A stretch of 14,558 nucleotides of DNA from Candidatus Nanoarchaeia archaeon (GCA_028711925.1 JAQTRH010000014.1:1-14558), one strand, 5' to 3'. Counted from the stretch's first letter, positions 1-8,242 are shown. Notes: a model not told the origin generated them from the sequence alone. Made by a program: numbers and translations.

Positions 1-1
1 C

Positions 2-3000
2 CCTGCAAGTTCTGACTGCGCTCATTCCCAGCTGGATTGCAATGACAACAACAACCACATAAATCCAGGAGCTGATGAAATCTGCAATGATAACCTGGAC
101 AATGACTGCGACGGATTAGTTGATTCAGCAGACTCAGACTGTCTTAGTTCCAATGGTCAAGTTTTTTATGTTTCACCTGCAGGAAGCGATTCAAATGATG
201 GAACAAGCTCTAACCCATTTAAAACAATACAAAAAGCAGCTAATAATGTGGCTGCGGGAGATACTGTTTATGTTAGGGAAGGGACTTATAATTCTTTTAA
301 TCTCAATAATAAAAATGGTGCTTCTGATTCTTGGATTGTCTTTAAGCCATATTTAGATGAAAAAGTGATAATAGACCCCTATCAATATGATTATTCCAAT
401 GGAATAAGGCCAATACATATGAGTGAATCCAGTTATATCGAGATTAATGGTTTTGAGCTAACTGATTCTAATCCTCTTTATGACAGTGAAGAGTATGATG
501 ATTATAGTCAAGGAAAGTCACACGATGGCATTAAATTATCTCATCCTTCGCACAATATAAGGATAGTTAATAATCATATATACCATACAGGTAGTAGTGG
601 TATATTAACATCATATACATCCTATAATGTTGAAATTATTAATAACACCATTCATGATGCTGGTTTATATAAGAGAGGTTATGGAATTTATCTTGGAGGA
701 GATGACAATATAATCAGTAGCAACACTATTTACAATTGTTATGGTTATGGAATCCATGTTTATTCTTACGATACTGGAACTTATGGTTCTGCTCCAGACA
801 GGAATCTGATTGAAAATAATTTATGCTATAATAATGGACACTCAGATTATGGAAAAGGCTATTCGGAGTTTCCTCCAGAAGGTCAGAAGAGAGGAGATGG
901 AATAATTGTTTTTGGAGGTGGCCAGGACAATATTATAAGAAATAATATTTGTTATGGTAATCTTGATTGGGGGATAAGGAGTAATTGTAAAAATGATGTC
1001 ATTTATCATAACACCTTATATGATAATGGTTATCAGGGAATATATGTTTATAAAAATCAAAATGCAATTGTAAAAAATAATATTGCATATGGAAATCACG
1101 GAGAAGACGGTTATACTGGAGAAATTTATGTGCCTGCAGGAAACACACAAAGCAGTAATCTTATTACTAATCCTAATTTTATAGATGCAGATACAGGAGA
1201 TTTCCATTTGCAGCCAACTTCTTTAGCAATCAACAATGGAATAGATGTTGGTGTTAATTATGACTTTGAAGGTAACTTACGTGATTCTCAGCCAGATATT
1301 GGCGCTTTTGAATTTATTTCTTCTACATCTGTTACCACAGAATGCATTTCAGGCAGCACAAAACCATGTCCAAAGCAGGAAGGCGTTTGTTATGGCTCTT
1401 TTCAAACATGCAGTTCTGGAGGAACATGGCTTGGATGCACTGCATCAGACTACGGCTCAAACTACCAAATAACAGAAACAAAGTGCAGCGATAACCTAGA
1501 CAATGACTGCGATGGATTAGTTGATTCAGTAGACTCAGACTGCGATAACATTGTTCCACAAGAACCCGCTGGAAATACAGAAACAACAAAAATAGAGGGA
1601 GAATACATCATACTCAATGAGAAGTACCCCAATGACAACTATAAGTCAAATACTGCCTTCTACACAGGTTTTTTGCCGGTAAAAACAAAGGTAAGATCAT
1701 TGATAAACTTCGACTTGAGCAGTGTTAAAAATGCAGAGATAATAAAAGCAGAGCTTGTGATAAATAATGTCAACTTGGTTGAGATAGAGCAATACGAAAA
1801 CCAAAAAGTAAATATCCACAGGGTTATACAAAGCTGGAGCTTTGATACTGCAACATGGAACAGGCAGCCTGTCTATGACACAAAAATTGTTTCCTCGGTT
1901 AATGTCGATGGAAACAAGCAATATTCTTTTGATGTAACCTCAATAATGGATTACTTAATCCAACATAAGGCAGGCGTTTTGCTCAAGGCGGAGAATGAGG
2001 ATGTTGTAAATCTTAAGAGATTTGATGGAGCATACCTTAATGTTTGGTATGATAATGGGCAAGAGGAAGAATCAAATTGTGAGGAAAATGGAGGAAACTG
2101 CAGGTTCTTGTTTGGATGCAAAAGCGGCGAAACAAAAACAAATTATGATTGTCCGTTCTGGGGAAAATGCTGCATGCCTGAAGAGCAGTCAGGCTGCGAG
2201 GCAATGGGAGGAAAATGCAGGTTTTTGTTTGGATGCAGAAATGACGAAACAAAAGCAGATTATGATTGTTCTTTCTGGAGCAAATGCTGCATGCCGCAGC
2301 AACAAACAACAACTCAGCCTGTATTGGAATGCGCTCCTGGCAGCACAAAATCATGCCCAAAAACATTAGGTGTTTGCTATGGCTCTGTTCAGACATGCAC
2401 TTCTCAAGGGTTATGGTCAGGATGCACAGCATCAAGCTACGGTTCAAATTATGAGGCTAAAGAGACAAAGTGCAGCGATAACCTTGACAATGACTGCGAT
2501 GGATTCACTGATTCAGAAGATTCAGATTGCAGCTCAAAAACAATTCCTCCTCAGCAAACTCAACCTACTATTGACAGCAACACCATGAATGAAATAAATG
2601 AGATGAAAAAAAAGTTTGAGGCAGCCTTAGATTATTATTATACTGAAGATTATCACCATTATATCCCTGGGCAATTTGCTTATGAAGATAGCAGTTATTA
2701 TCTAGACGGTTTTATAGCAGGTTTCATATCTATTTATGAAGCAACCCAGGATGACAAATATATAGATGATGCTTTGGATAATGTTGAATATCTTCTTTCT
2801 AAAATGGTAGATGTGGATAATGATGGTTATCTTGAATTGGTTGGATATGAGGATAGTAGTTTTGATCATGACAATGATCCCTCTACTGCTAAAATGACTT
2901 CATGTTTGTATCATGAAAGAGGTGCAAGGCAGTTTGCAAAACTTGTAAGAGTAATAAAAAATGATAAAATTTTAAATGAAAAATATGGAGACAGAGCAGA

Positions 3001-4873
3001 TTATATCAAAGAGATGACATTGAAAAACATAGTATATCACCCTTCTTGTGATTACAGGCTTAATCTTAATTGGGGAAGTGTCCAGCATATAGTATCCCAC
3101 AGGGCTATGATATTGTTTGAATTCTATCTAGCAGATGGAAATGAGGAGTATTTGGATTACGCCACTGCAAGAGCTCAACAGATGAAGAACACAATGTTCC
3201 CAGGTCCTAATGACAGCTGGCTTTGGGGTTCAATCAAGTGTGTTGATTTGAATCCTGACACATATGTTGATAGTCAAGGAACTAATCGTTGTGGTCCATC
3301 TGATGTTAGCCATGGGGAAGATGTAGTTGAATTTGCAATAGAACTTTACAGGGCAGGAATTGTCTTTACAAGAAATGATATTGAAAAGTTAGTTAATACT
3401 TTCTTGTATAATGTATGGAATGGAAATCCAACTGACCCATATTACAATGATTTTATAGATGGTAAGAAAAGAAGCACATACGGGTATGATCCAGGAAAAT
3501 TGGGTAGCAGACTTGATACAGGATGGATTGGACTTGGAGCATTTAATGATAAAGTGCAAAGTGTTGTTGAAGCAGGAGACTCTTCTAAGATTACGAATAA
3601 ATATTGGTTAAACTTCCTGGCATATTATGGAGAGATGGCAAAAAACAAGGTTGCAAAAGATTGTAAATATACAAACAATGCAAAAGAAATATGTGACGGA
3701 TTGGATAATGACTGCGACGGCAGAATAGATGAAAACCTTGATTGTTCTGGTTATGCATCAACAACAATAGTAACGACACCCACAACAAATCCTACGACAT
3801 CAACAACAATCACCTCTAATGTTAATTATATATACCCTCAAGATTATGGTGCCACAGGCGACGGGACAAAAAACAATCCATGGGCAAATGACTGCATCAA
3901 GAAAGCTATAGATAATTGCCCTGCTGGAGGAACTGTCTATTTAAGAGCAGGATATTATCAGTTATCTCAAGATAATTGGATAGACCGCAGGAAACCAATT
4001 AGCATAATAGGTGAGGGCATAAACAAAACTATAATCAAAACTGCTGATAATCATGCAATAAGCTTTTATGGTACAGATAATGTAATTATTAAGAATATTA
4101 CTATAGATGCTGCAGCTCAATCCAGAGGAGAGTATATTGTTACTCTCAAGGTTGCCAATTGCGATCATGTACTATTAGAAAACATTGAAGTAAAAAATTC
4201 TGGCAAGATGGGATTGGAAACATTTTCACTGAAAAATTCATTAATACAAAATATTTATGTTCATGATTGTTTTAGTCATGGCGTCCATGGAGGTACACAG
4301 CAGATAGGAAGAAATATGTACAATACCTATCGGAATATTTATTCCTGGAATAACGGGAGAAGTGGTTTTGATGATATAGGAGTTGAGAGTAACCCATACG
4401 AAGAGTTATATAACACATTTGAAAATATCAATGCCTGGGATAATACTGATTCAGGGATATCGATATGTTACCAGAAGAGCGGAAAAATATCCAATTGTTA
4501 CGCGAATAATAATGGGGTTAGAGGGTTTAATTTGAGGGTTCTTGGGAATTTTGAGATTAAAAATATTCAATCAAAAGATTCTGGAGAGTATGGAATCTTG
4601 TTTTATGAATGTTATGACTCTATTATTGAAAATGCAATATCAAAGAATAATAAAGAATGGGGGATATATGCTTATAATAATAATCATAATATTGGAAATA
4701 TAGTACTTAAAGAATGTCAGTCCTATGATGATAGAGCGACCAAGATACAGCCTTACGGATTAGCATTGCTTGGTTCTAAACTTGATAAAATAACACTGTC
4801 CAATTGTGTATTATCTCCAAATAAGTATGATGAGATCTATAATCCAGCCGGTGCAGAGATAATAATGAGTTAG
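2..4873 (+). CDS. Giant secreted modular beta-helix protein, 5' partial
   Basis: The frame is open from base 2 with no start codon at a plausible N-terminus, so the gene begins left of the window; 1623 residues are visible. Domains in order (residues of the visible part): MopE-type metal-binding repeat 28-47; right-handed beta-helix of DUF1565/pectate-lyase-like type about 52-435; cysteine-rich plus MopE module 448-514; DNRLRE/CBM96-like beta domain about 531-683; two six-cysteine repeats about 693-765; second cysteine-rich plus MopE module 777-843; a helical, probably (alpha/alpha)n-barrel domain about 862-1215 (motif DVSHGEDVVEF); fourth MopE repeat 1231-1248; Thr-rich linker about 1253-1275; second beta-helix about 1276-1623 with the Pectate_lyase_3 opening DYGATGDGT. 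The many cysteines, DxDNDxDG metal loops and Thr-rich linker point to an extracellular or surface protein that binds or processes polysaccharide. No C-terminal membrane anchor is seen. Substrate and catalysis are unknown. Confidence 0.9.
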   Translation, partial: PASSDCAHSQLDCNDNNNHINPGADEICNDNLDNDCDGLVDSADSDCLSSNGQVFYVSPAGSDSNDGTSSNPFKTIQKAANNVAAGDTVYVREGTYNSFNLNNKNGASDSWIVFKPYLDEKVIIDPYQYDYSNGIRPIHMSESSYIEINGFELTDSNPLYDSEEYDDYSQGKSHDGIKLSHPSHNIRIVNNHIYHTGSSGILTSYTSYNVEIINNTIHDAGLYKRGYGIYLGGDDNIISSNTIYNCYGYGIHVYSYDTGTYGSAPDRNLIENNLCYNNGHSDYGKGYSEFPPEGQKRGDGIIVFGGGQDNIIRNNICYGNLDWGIRSNCKNDVIYHNTLYDNGYQGIYVYKNQNAIVKNNIAYGNHGEDGYTGEIYVPAGNTQSSNLITNPNFIDADTGDFHLQPTSLAINNGIDVGVNYDFEGNLRDSQPDIGAFEFISSTSVTTECISGSTKPCPKQEGVCYGSFQTCSSGGTWLGCTASDYGSNYQITETKCSDNLDNDCDGLVDSVDSDCDNIVPQEPAGNTETTKIEGEYIILNEKYPNDNYKSNTAFYTGFLPVKTKVRSLINFDLSSVKNAEIIKAELVINNVNLVEIEQYENQKVNIHRVIQSWSFDTATWNRQPVYDTKIVSSVNVDGNKQYSFDVTSIMDYLIQHKAGVLLKAENEDVVNLKRFDGAYLNVWYDNGQEEESNCEENGGNCRFLFGCKSGETKTNYDCPFWGKCCMPEEQSGCEAMGGKCRFLFGCRNDETKADYDCSFWSKCCMPQQQTTTQPVLECAPGSTKSCPKTLGVCYGSVQTCTSQGLWSGCTASSYGSNYEAKETKCSDNLDNDCDGFTDSEDSDCSSKTIPPQQTQPTIDSNTMNEINEMKKKFEAALDYYYTEDYHHYIPGQFAYEDSSYYLDGFIAGFISIYEATQDDKYIDDALDNVEYLLSKMVDVDNDGYLELVGYEDSSFDHDNDPSTAKMTSCLYHERGARQFAKLVRVIKNDKILNEKYGDRADYIKEMTLKNIVYHPSCDYRLNLNWGSVQHIVSHRAMILFEFYLADGNEEYLDYATARAQQMKNTMFPGPNDSWLWGSIKCVDLNPDTYVDSQGTNRCGPSDVSHGEDVVEFAIELYRAGIVFTRNDIEKLVNTFLYNVWNGNPTDPYYNDFIDGKKRSTYGYDPGKLGSRLDTGWIGLGAFNDKVQSVVEAGDSSKITNKYWLNFLAYYGEMAKNKVAKDCKYTNNAKEICDGLDNDCDGRIDENLDCSGYASTTIVTTPTTNPTTSTTITSNVNYIYPQDYGATGDGTKNNPWANDCIKKAIDNCPAGGTVYLRAGYYQLSQDNWIDRRKPISIIGEGINKTIIKTADNHAISFYGTDNVIIKNITIDAAAQSRGEYIVTLKVANCDHVLLENIEVKNSGKMGLETFSLKNSLIQNIYVHDCFSHGVHGGTQQIGRNMYNTYRNIYSWNNGRSGFDDIGVESNPYEELYNTFENINAWDNTDSGISICYQKSGKISNCYANNNGVRGFNLRVLGNFEIKNIQSKDSGEYGILFYECYDSIIENAISKNNKEWGIYAYNNNHNIGNIVLKECQSYDDRATKIQPYGLALLGSKLDKITLSNCVLSPNKYDEIYNPAGAEIIMS
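83..142 (+). repeat. MopE-type metal-binding repeat 1 (coding)
   Basis: This encodes C-x-D-N-L-D-N-D-C-D-G...D-S-D-C, the acidic two-aspartate loop typical of MopE-like putative metal-binding repeats. It is preceded by an acidic Asn/Asp-rich stretch with the motif INPGADE, also usual for this family. The same peptide recurs at bases 1490-1543, 2477-2530 and, more diverged, 3692-3745. Confidence 0.8.
1343..1543 (+). repeat. 67-residue Cys-rich plus MopE module, copy 1 (coding)
   Basis: Copy 1 of a 201-bp in-frame module. It shares with copy 2 (2330-2530) the pattern C-x2-GSTK-x-CPK-x3-GVCYGS-x-QTC, then GCTAS-x-YGSNY, ETKCSDNLDNDCDG and a final DSDC. DNA identity is also visibly high, indicating intragenic duplication around the DNRLRE-like domain. 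Confidence 0.85.
2078..2296 (+). repeat. Tandem six-cysteine mini-domains (coding)
   Basis: Two in-frame units, 2078-2179 and 2194-2296, each show C-x6-C-x5-C-x10-C-x5-C-C, with the shared strings CRFLFGC and YDC. This spacing implies small disulfide-stapled domains, somewhat like a knottin or WAP core. The family is not recognised with certainty. Position between the DNRLRE-like and MopE modules suggests a spacer or binding role. Confidence 0.7.
2330..2530 (+). repeat. 67-residue Cys-rich plus MopE module, copy 2 (coding)
   Basis: Copy 2 of the module described at 1343-1543, with the same length and cysteine spacing. It separates the six-cysteine repeats from the helical domain. Confidence 0.85.
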
Positions 4874-4892
4874 ATTTTTACTATTAAGAACA

Positions 4893-4900
4893 TTTATATA
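4893..4900 (+). promoter_or_regulatory. TATA box for the 4923-6543 operon
   Basis: TTTATATA is centred about 26 bases before the ATG at 4923, and there is no ribosome-binding site before that ATG. This is the expected geometry for an archaeal leaderless transcript. Confidence 0.6.
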
Positions 4901-4918
4901 TTTCTTTAATTTTTTTTG
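4901..4918 (+). terminator. T-rich archaeal terminator after the giant gene
   Basis: Pyrimidine-rich run ending in eight or more T residues, about 30-45 bases after the TAG stop at 4871-4873. Archaeal RNA polymerase terminates at such T-runs without needing a hairpin. It overlaps the promoter region of the next operon, so the two signals share the 49-base gap. Confidence 0.45.
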
Positions 4919-4922
4919 ATTT

Positions 4923-5420
4923 ATGATTAATGATATACTAAAATTGATATTCATAACATTGTTGCCTTTTCTTGAGCTCAGAGCCAGCATACCGGCTGGG
5001 ATTATAGGCGGCAATATTTCATTTTTTGGGATTTCAATAAGCATCCTTAGAATGCCTTGGTTGACAGTATTCATAGTCTGCGTAATCACAAATATAATCC
5101 TCGGGATAATAATTTATTTCATGCTTGACAAATTCATCAATTTCTTTTTAAGATTCAAGATAATTGAGATTCCATACAAAAAAATAGTATTGAGAACACA
5201 AAGAAAGATTCACCCATATGTTGAAAAATACGGAGAAATAGGGGTTGCATTATTCATCGGCGTCCCATTGCCCGGCTCTGGGGTTTACACAGGAGCATTA
5301 GGGGCTTATGTACTCGGCCTGAAATTCAAGAAATTCATCGTAGCAAACATAATAGGAGTGCTGATAGCAGGCATAATTGTAACAATAATAAGCACAGGTG
5401 TTTTACAATTGACAACATAA
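4923..5420 (+). CDS. Sm_multidrug_ex (COG2426) membrane protein, DedA-related
   Basis: A 165-residue integral membrane protein. Motifs typical of the family annotated 'small multi-drug export protein' (PF06695) are LPFLELRASIPAG at residues 14-26 and VPLPGSGVYTGALGAY at 114-129, followed by a last hydrophobic helix at about 138-158. The two Pro/Gly/Glu-rich segments resemble the re-entrant loops of DedA/VTT proteins, which include polyprenyl-phosphate flippases. I recall published remote-homology work linking the two families but cannot check it here. The gene leads an operon with a PAP2 phosphatase and a dolichol-kinase-like enzyme, which fits lipid-carrier transport better than drug export. 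The start is fixed by the TATA box 26 bases upstream. The 3' end overlaps the next gene by 13 bases. Confidence 0.85.
   Translation: MINDILKLIFITLLPFLELRASIPAGIIGGNISFFGISISILRMPWLTVFIVCVITNIILGIIIYFMLDKFINFFLRFKIIEIPYKKIVLRTQRKIHPYVEKYGEIGVALFIGVPLPGSGVYTGALGAYVLGLKFKKFIVANIIGVLIAGIIVTIISTGVLQLTT
5396..5400 (+). promoter_or_regulatory. Shine-Dalgarno that points to an AUU start
   Basis: AGGTG is complementary to the archaeal 16S 3' end and lies 7 bases before ATT at 5408-5410, the ideal distance. No in-frame ATG, GTG or TTG exists between the upstream stop (5222-5224) and the TTG at 5567, so this site supports ATT as the start of the PAP2 gene. Confidence 0.55.
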
Positions 5421-5974
5421 AAAAAATAATAATCTCATTTGCAATAGTTGCCTTTGCCTTTCTTCTTGATGGCCTGGCTTTCCAGATAATTACTTTTATT
5501 GAAAATCCTGTCCTTGATTATGTTTCGCATCTTTTTGTAAATCTAATTTCAATAGCAGCTATAGCTTTGATAATACTTGCAGTAATCTTAATCAGCAAAA
5601 AAAAGCTGGAGTGGATTTTGCCTTTTTTCATAAGCACAACAGCTGCTTATTTAATAACATACATCCTTAAGTTCGCTTTTGCAAGGCCAAGGCCAAACAG
5701 CATAGAGATGAGCTTTTTGCTTGGATTCAATGATTATTCATTTCCAAGCGCCCATGCTGCAGTTGCATTTGCAATGCTTCCCATATTAACCAAAGAGCAT
5801 CCGAAAGGAAAATGGGTTTGGATTATTTTGGCGTTTTTAATAGCATTTAGCAGAATTTATATAGGAGTGCATTATCTAAGCGATGTTGTAGCGGGCGCTT
5901 TAATAGGTTATATCACAGGCATGTTTATAATAAATTTAAAGCAAAGAAAATGGAAATTAACAAATTCGAAATAA
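5408..5974 (+). CDS. PAP2-family lipid phosphatase, probable AUU start
   Basis: A 188-residue membrane phosphatase of the PAP2 family, likely acting on a lipid phosphate or pyrophosphate such as polyprenyl (pyro)phosphate. All three active-site motifs are present: K88-x6-R95-P, PSAH at 113-116, and S148-R149-x5-H155-x3-D159; the usual Gly of PSGH is Ala. The first recognisable start codon in this frame is TTG at 5567, which would delete the first membrane helix and 53 residues. Upstream of it the frame encodes a good N-terminus (DNIKKIIISFAIV) beginning at ATT 5408, with AGGTG 7 bases earlier. I therefore place the start at 5408, overlapping the previous gene by 13 bases. An ATG-to-ATT mutation or an assembly error is the alternative. 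The 3' end overlaps the next gene by 25 bases. Confidence 0.8.
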   Translation: MDNIKKIIISFAIVAFAFLLDGLAFQIITFIENPVLDYVSHLFVNLISIAAIALIILAVILISKKKLEWILPFFISTTAAYLITYILKFAFARPRPNSIEMSFLLGFNDYSFPSAHAAVAFAMLPILTKEHPKGKWVWIILAFLIAFSRIYIGVHYLSDVVAGALIGYITGMFIINLKQRKWKLTNSK

Positions 5975-6543
5975 GAAGGCAGATTTTCCACATATGCCTT
6001 GGATTAATCATTGTTTTATTATTAAAATACAACATAATAAACTCATTAGTTCTTTTTATTATATTAATAGCAGGAATAATAATATCTATTCTAAGCAAAA
6101 AATACAATATACCGGTCATACAGCAATTTCTGGATATATTTGAAAGGAAAGAAACAATAAAAAAATTTCCGGGCAGGGGGACAATAGCTTTTTTCATTGG
6201 ATGTCTTTTGGTTATGCAGCTTTTTGAAAAAAACATTGCACTGGCATCAATAATAATACTTACATTCGGGGATTCGTTTTCCCATTTAGTTGGATGGCAC
6301 ATAGGCAGAAGAAAAAATCCCCTTAACTGTCTTAAGTCAATTGAAGGAAATATTGCAGGGGCTATTGCCGGGTTTATTGCGGCCAGTTTTTTTGTGAATC
6401 CAGTTTACGCATTCATAGCCTCGTTCGGAGCAATGACAGCAGAAACAATTGAGATAAAGATGCAGGAAAGGATAGTTGATGATAATATAACCGTTCCATT
6501 AGTTGCTGGAACAATTCTTTATTTGCTGAAAATATACTTTTAA
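5950..6543 (+). CDS. Dolichol/polyprenol kinase-like membrane protein (SEC59/COG0170)
   Basis: A 197-residue polytopic membrane protein. Motifs of the SEC59/phytol kinase/CTP-dependent polyprenol kinase group are visible: R9-R-x2-F-H at the N-terminus, FPGRGT at 73-78, FGDSFSHLVG at 107-116 (equivalent to the family GDA/GDS-x-A/S motif), IEGNIAG at 131-137 and DDNITVP at 177-183. Members use CTP to phosphorylate a polyprenol, dolichol or phytol in the membrane. Next to a PAP2 phosphatase and a possible flippase, the likely role is maintenance of the dolichyl-phosphate pool for glycosylation of surface proteins. The substrate is inferred. The start lies inside the PAP2 gene, and the 3' end overlaps the convergent nmd3 by 4 bases, so no separate terminator can be seen. 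Confidence 0.8.
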   Translation: MEINKFEIRRQIFHICLGLIIVLLLKYNIINSLVLFIILIAGIIISILSKKYNIPVIQQFLDIFERKETIKKFPGRGTIAFFIGCLLVMQLFEKNIALASIIILTFGDSFSHLVGWHIGRRKNPLNCLKSIEGNIAGAIAGFIAASFFVNPVYAFIASFGAMTAETIEIKMQERIVDDNITVPLVAGTILYLLKIYF

Positions 6544-7553
6544 ACTATCCAGATTCTTTCATCAACAACAACAACATTGACTTTCTGATTTATTTCAGCT
6601 TTTATATTTTTTGGATTCATTGGCTTTTCCTGCTGAAAAGTATAAGGATTAATTACCTTAATGTCCGGAAAAACAGATGAAACAACTGTTTCCTTTATCT
6701 CTTCAGTGGAGTTCACACCAAGGTCTTTAAGAAAAACAGTGTTAATGTTGCCTGTTTTAAGGCTTTTGATTTTAATCCTGCTTGTTATATCACTAACCTT
6801 AAATGGCTCTCCATCAATGCTGATAACATCTCCTTTCCTGAATTTTGACTGCCTGAAAAGCACATTAACACGATAGATATCTCTGCTGGTCTGCTTGTTC
6901 CTTGAAAAAAGCTTCCTGCTTGCTTTTTTCTCTCCGCCGAATTTCTTTAAAAGTTCCTGGGCAAGCTCATGAATGTAGCCTTTCTTTGTTAAATACAAGT
7001 CAAATCCGTTTTTTACTTTTTTCTTCTTTGAAAGGAATATGCCTCTTTTCTCGCTTTGCTTTAATTTTTCAAGTGCATAATTGATAACATCCTCATCAAC
7101 ATTCCTTAACTGCAATATCCCCTCAAAATATCCGCTTTTGAATTTGCTGCATTTTGGGCATAGTATATAGATTATTCTTGATTTCAGCTCATATTCTTCT
7201 TTTATTGGCTTTGATACGCCTTTGTAAACGCCAAAAACAGTAAGCACTGCCCTGAAATCAACTTTTACATTGTGGCCTATGCTGTGCTTTGGTATGATTG
7301 TCTGGATTTTGAAAGAGCTTATGTCTGCTTTTTCATTAAAAATTATCCTGTCCTGAAGAACTTTTTTCACCATATCCTCTGTTTTGCTGAACCTTGTCCA
7401 TTTACCCTTTAAAAAGTATTTTTTGCATCCAAAGCATACAAGTATCTTAACAGGCTTAAAAGAAACAACCAAGGGGTTCTTTTCATTATAGCATTTTTTG
7501 CAAAGCCCTTCCAAGAATACTTTGTTTTTGCCGCAATTCGAGCATTTATCCAT
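6540..7553 (-). CDS. nmd3: NMD3 family ribosome-biogenesis factor
   Basis: A 337-residue protein with the zinc-binding N-terminus of archaeal NMD3: C4-x2-C7 with C18-x2-C21, then C40-x2-C43 with C132-x2-C135. The latter leads into the signature GYFEGILQLR at 141-150. The C-terminal part around residues 225-280 (FRKGDVISIDGEPFKVSDI) looks like the SH3/OB-type beta barrel of the family. In eukaryotes NMD3 binds the 60S subunit and acts as an export adaptor. Archaea lack a nucleus, so a role in late large-subunit assembly or anti-association is inferred. It is transcribed leftward from a shared intergenic region opposite the signal peptidase operon, with its own TATA box 27 bases upstream. Length is normal for archaeal members. 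Confidence 0.92.
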   Translation of the reverse strand: MDKCSNCGKNKVFLEGLCKKCYNEKNPLVVSFKPVKILVCFGCKKYFLKGKWTRFSKTEDMVKKVLQDRIIFNEKADISSFKIQTIIPKHSIGHNVKVDFRAVLTVFGVYKGVSKPIKEEYELKSRIIYILCPKCSKFKSGYFEGILQLRNVDEDVINYALEKLKQSEKRGIFLSKKKKVKNGFDLYLTKKGYIHELAQELLKKFGGEKKASRKLFSRNKQTSRDIYRVNVLFRQSKFRKGDVISIDGEPFKVSDITSRIKIKSLKTGNINTVFLKDLGVNSTEEIKETVVSSVFPDIKVINPYTFQQEKPMNPKNIKAEINQKVNVVVVDERIWIV

Positions 7554-7575
7554 ATCTTAAACAAATACGTGCTGG

Positions 7576-7583
7576 TATAAATA
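7576..7583 (-). promoter_or_regulatory. TATA box for nmd3
   Basis: TATAAATA on the plus strand (TATTTATA on the coding strand) is centred about 27 bases before the nmd3 ATG at 7553-7551. No Shine-Dalgarno lies between, so a leaderless transcript is likely. Confidence 0.6.
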
Positions 7584-7604
7584 ACTATTTGTAAAAACGA
7601 TAGG

Positions 7605-7612
7605 TTTTTATT
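7605..7612 (+). promoter_or_regulatory. TATA-like box for the signal peptidase operon
   Basis: TTTTTATT is centred about 27 bases before the ATG at 7636. It shares an 82-base divergent intergenic region with the nmd3 promoter. The match is weaker than that of nmd3; the distance is the main support. Confidence 0.5.
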
Positions 7613-7635
7613 TCAACACCTTAAAACCTTTTAGT

Positions 7636-8238
7636 ATGGAGAAAAAAAGAAATAAAAGTGTTTTTAAAAAAATATGGCATTTTATATGGGAAGACAACAG
7701 CATATGGAGCTGGATTGTCAATATACTTTTAGCGTTTGTCTTAATTAAGTTTATAGTTTATCCTGGGCTTGGGCTTATGCTTGGAACAGGATATCCTATA
7801 GTTGCTGTTGTGAGCGAAAGCATGGAACACAACAGTATGAACTTTGATGGCTGGTGGAATGTAAACCACAAATGGTATGAAAATGAAGGAATAACAAAGC
7901 AGGAATTTGAAGAGTATGTTCTTAAAAATGGCTTCAAAAAAGGAGATATAATAATACTTAAAGGCAGTTCTCCGCAAGATTTAAAAGTGGGAGATGTTAT
8001 TGTATTTAAAGCAAGGCAGCCTGATCCAGTAATACACAGGATTGTAAAAAAATGGGAAGAATACGGAGAGTACTACTACCAGACAAAAGGGGACAATAAT
8101 CCAGGCTCAATAAGCAATTTTGATATTGATGAAACAAGAATATCAGAAAAGCAGATAATAGGGAAGGCTGTGTTTAAGATACCTTATCTTGGATATATAA
8201 AAATATTGTTTGTTGATTTGATAAGTTCATTTGTTTAA
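7636..8238 (+). CDS. Signal peptidase I, archaeal/Sec11 type (S26B)
   Basis: A 200-residue membrane protease that removes signal peptides from exported proteins. It has an N-terminal membrane helix (about 27-50), the nucleophile motif S60-E-S62-M with Ser62 catalytic, then VIHRIV with His134 in the position where bacterial enzymes carry Lys, then KGDNN with Asp153, and a hydrophobic C-terminus (about 183-200). The Ser/His arrangement is that of archaeal and ER Sec11 enzymes. A lysine- and tryptophan-rich insert of about 45 residues (66-110) separates the Ser and His boxes and is longer than in Sec11. It may be a lineage trait of these small-genome archaea. The gene is first of a three-gene operon with tfs (13-base gap) and DUF167. 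Confidence 0.93.
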   Translation: MEKKRNKSVFKKIWHFIWEDNSIWSWIVNILLAFVLIKFIVYPGLGLMLGTGYPIVAVVSESMEHNSMNFDGWWNVNHKWYENEGITKQEFEEYVLKNGFKKGDIIILKGSSPQDLKVGDVIVFKARQPDPVIHRIVKKWEEYGEYYYQTKGDNNPGSISNFDIDETRISEKQIIGKAVFKIPYLGYIKILFVDLISSFV

Positions 8239-8242
8239 TAAA

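Noticed and set aside
2037..2447. A minus-strand 136-codon frame rich in Cys, Phe and Leu
   Set aside because: It is antisense to the six-cysteine repeats and MopE module of the giant gene; the apparent internal repetition is copied from those repeats.
5925..6302. A minus-strand 125-codon frame
   Set aside because: It lies wholly antisense to the PAP2 and kinase-like genes, which have clear family motifs; it shows no domain of its own.
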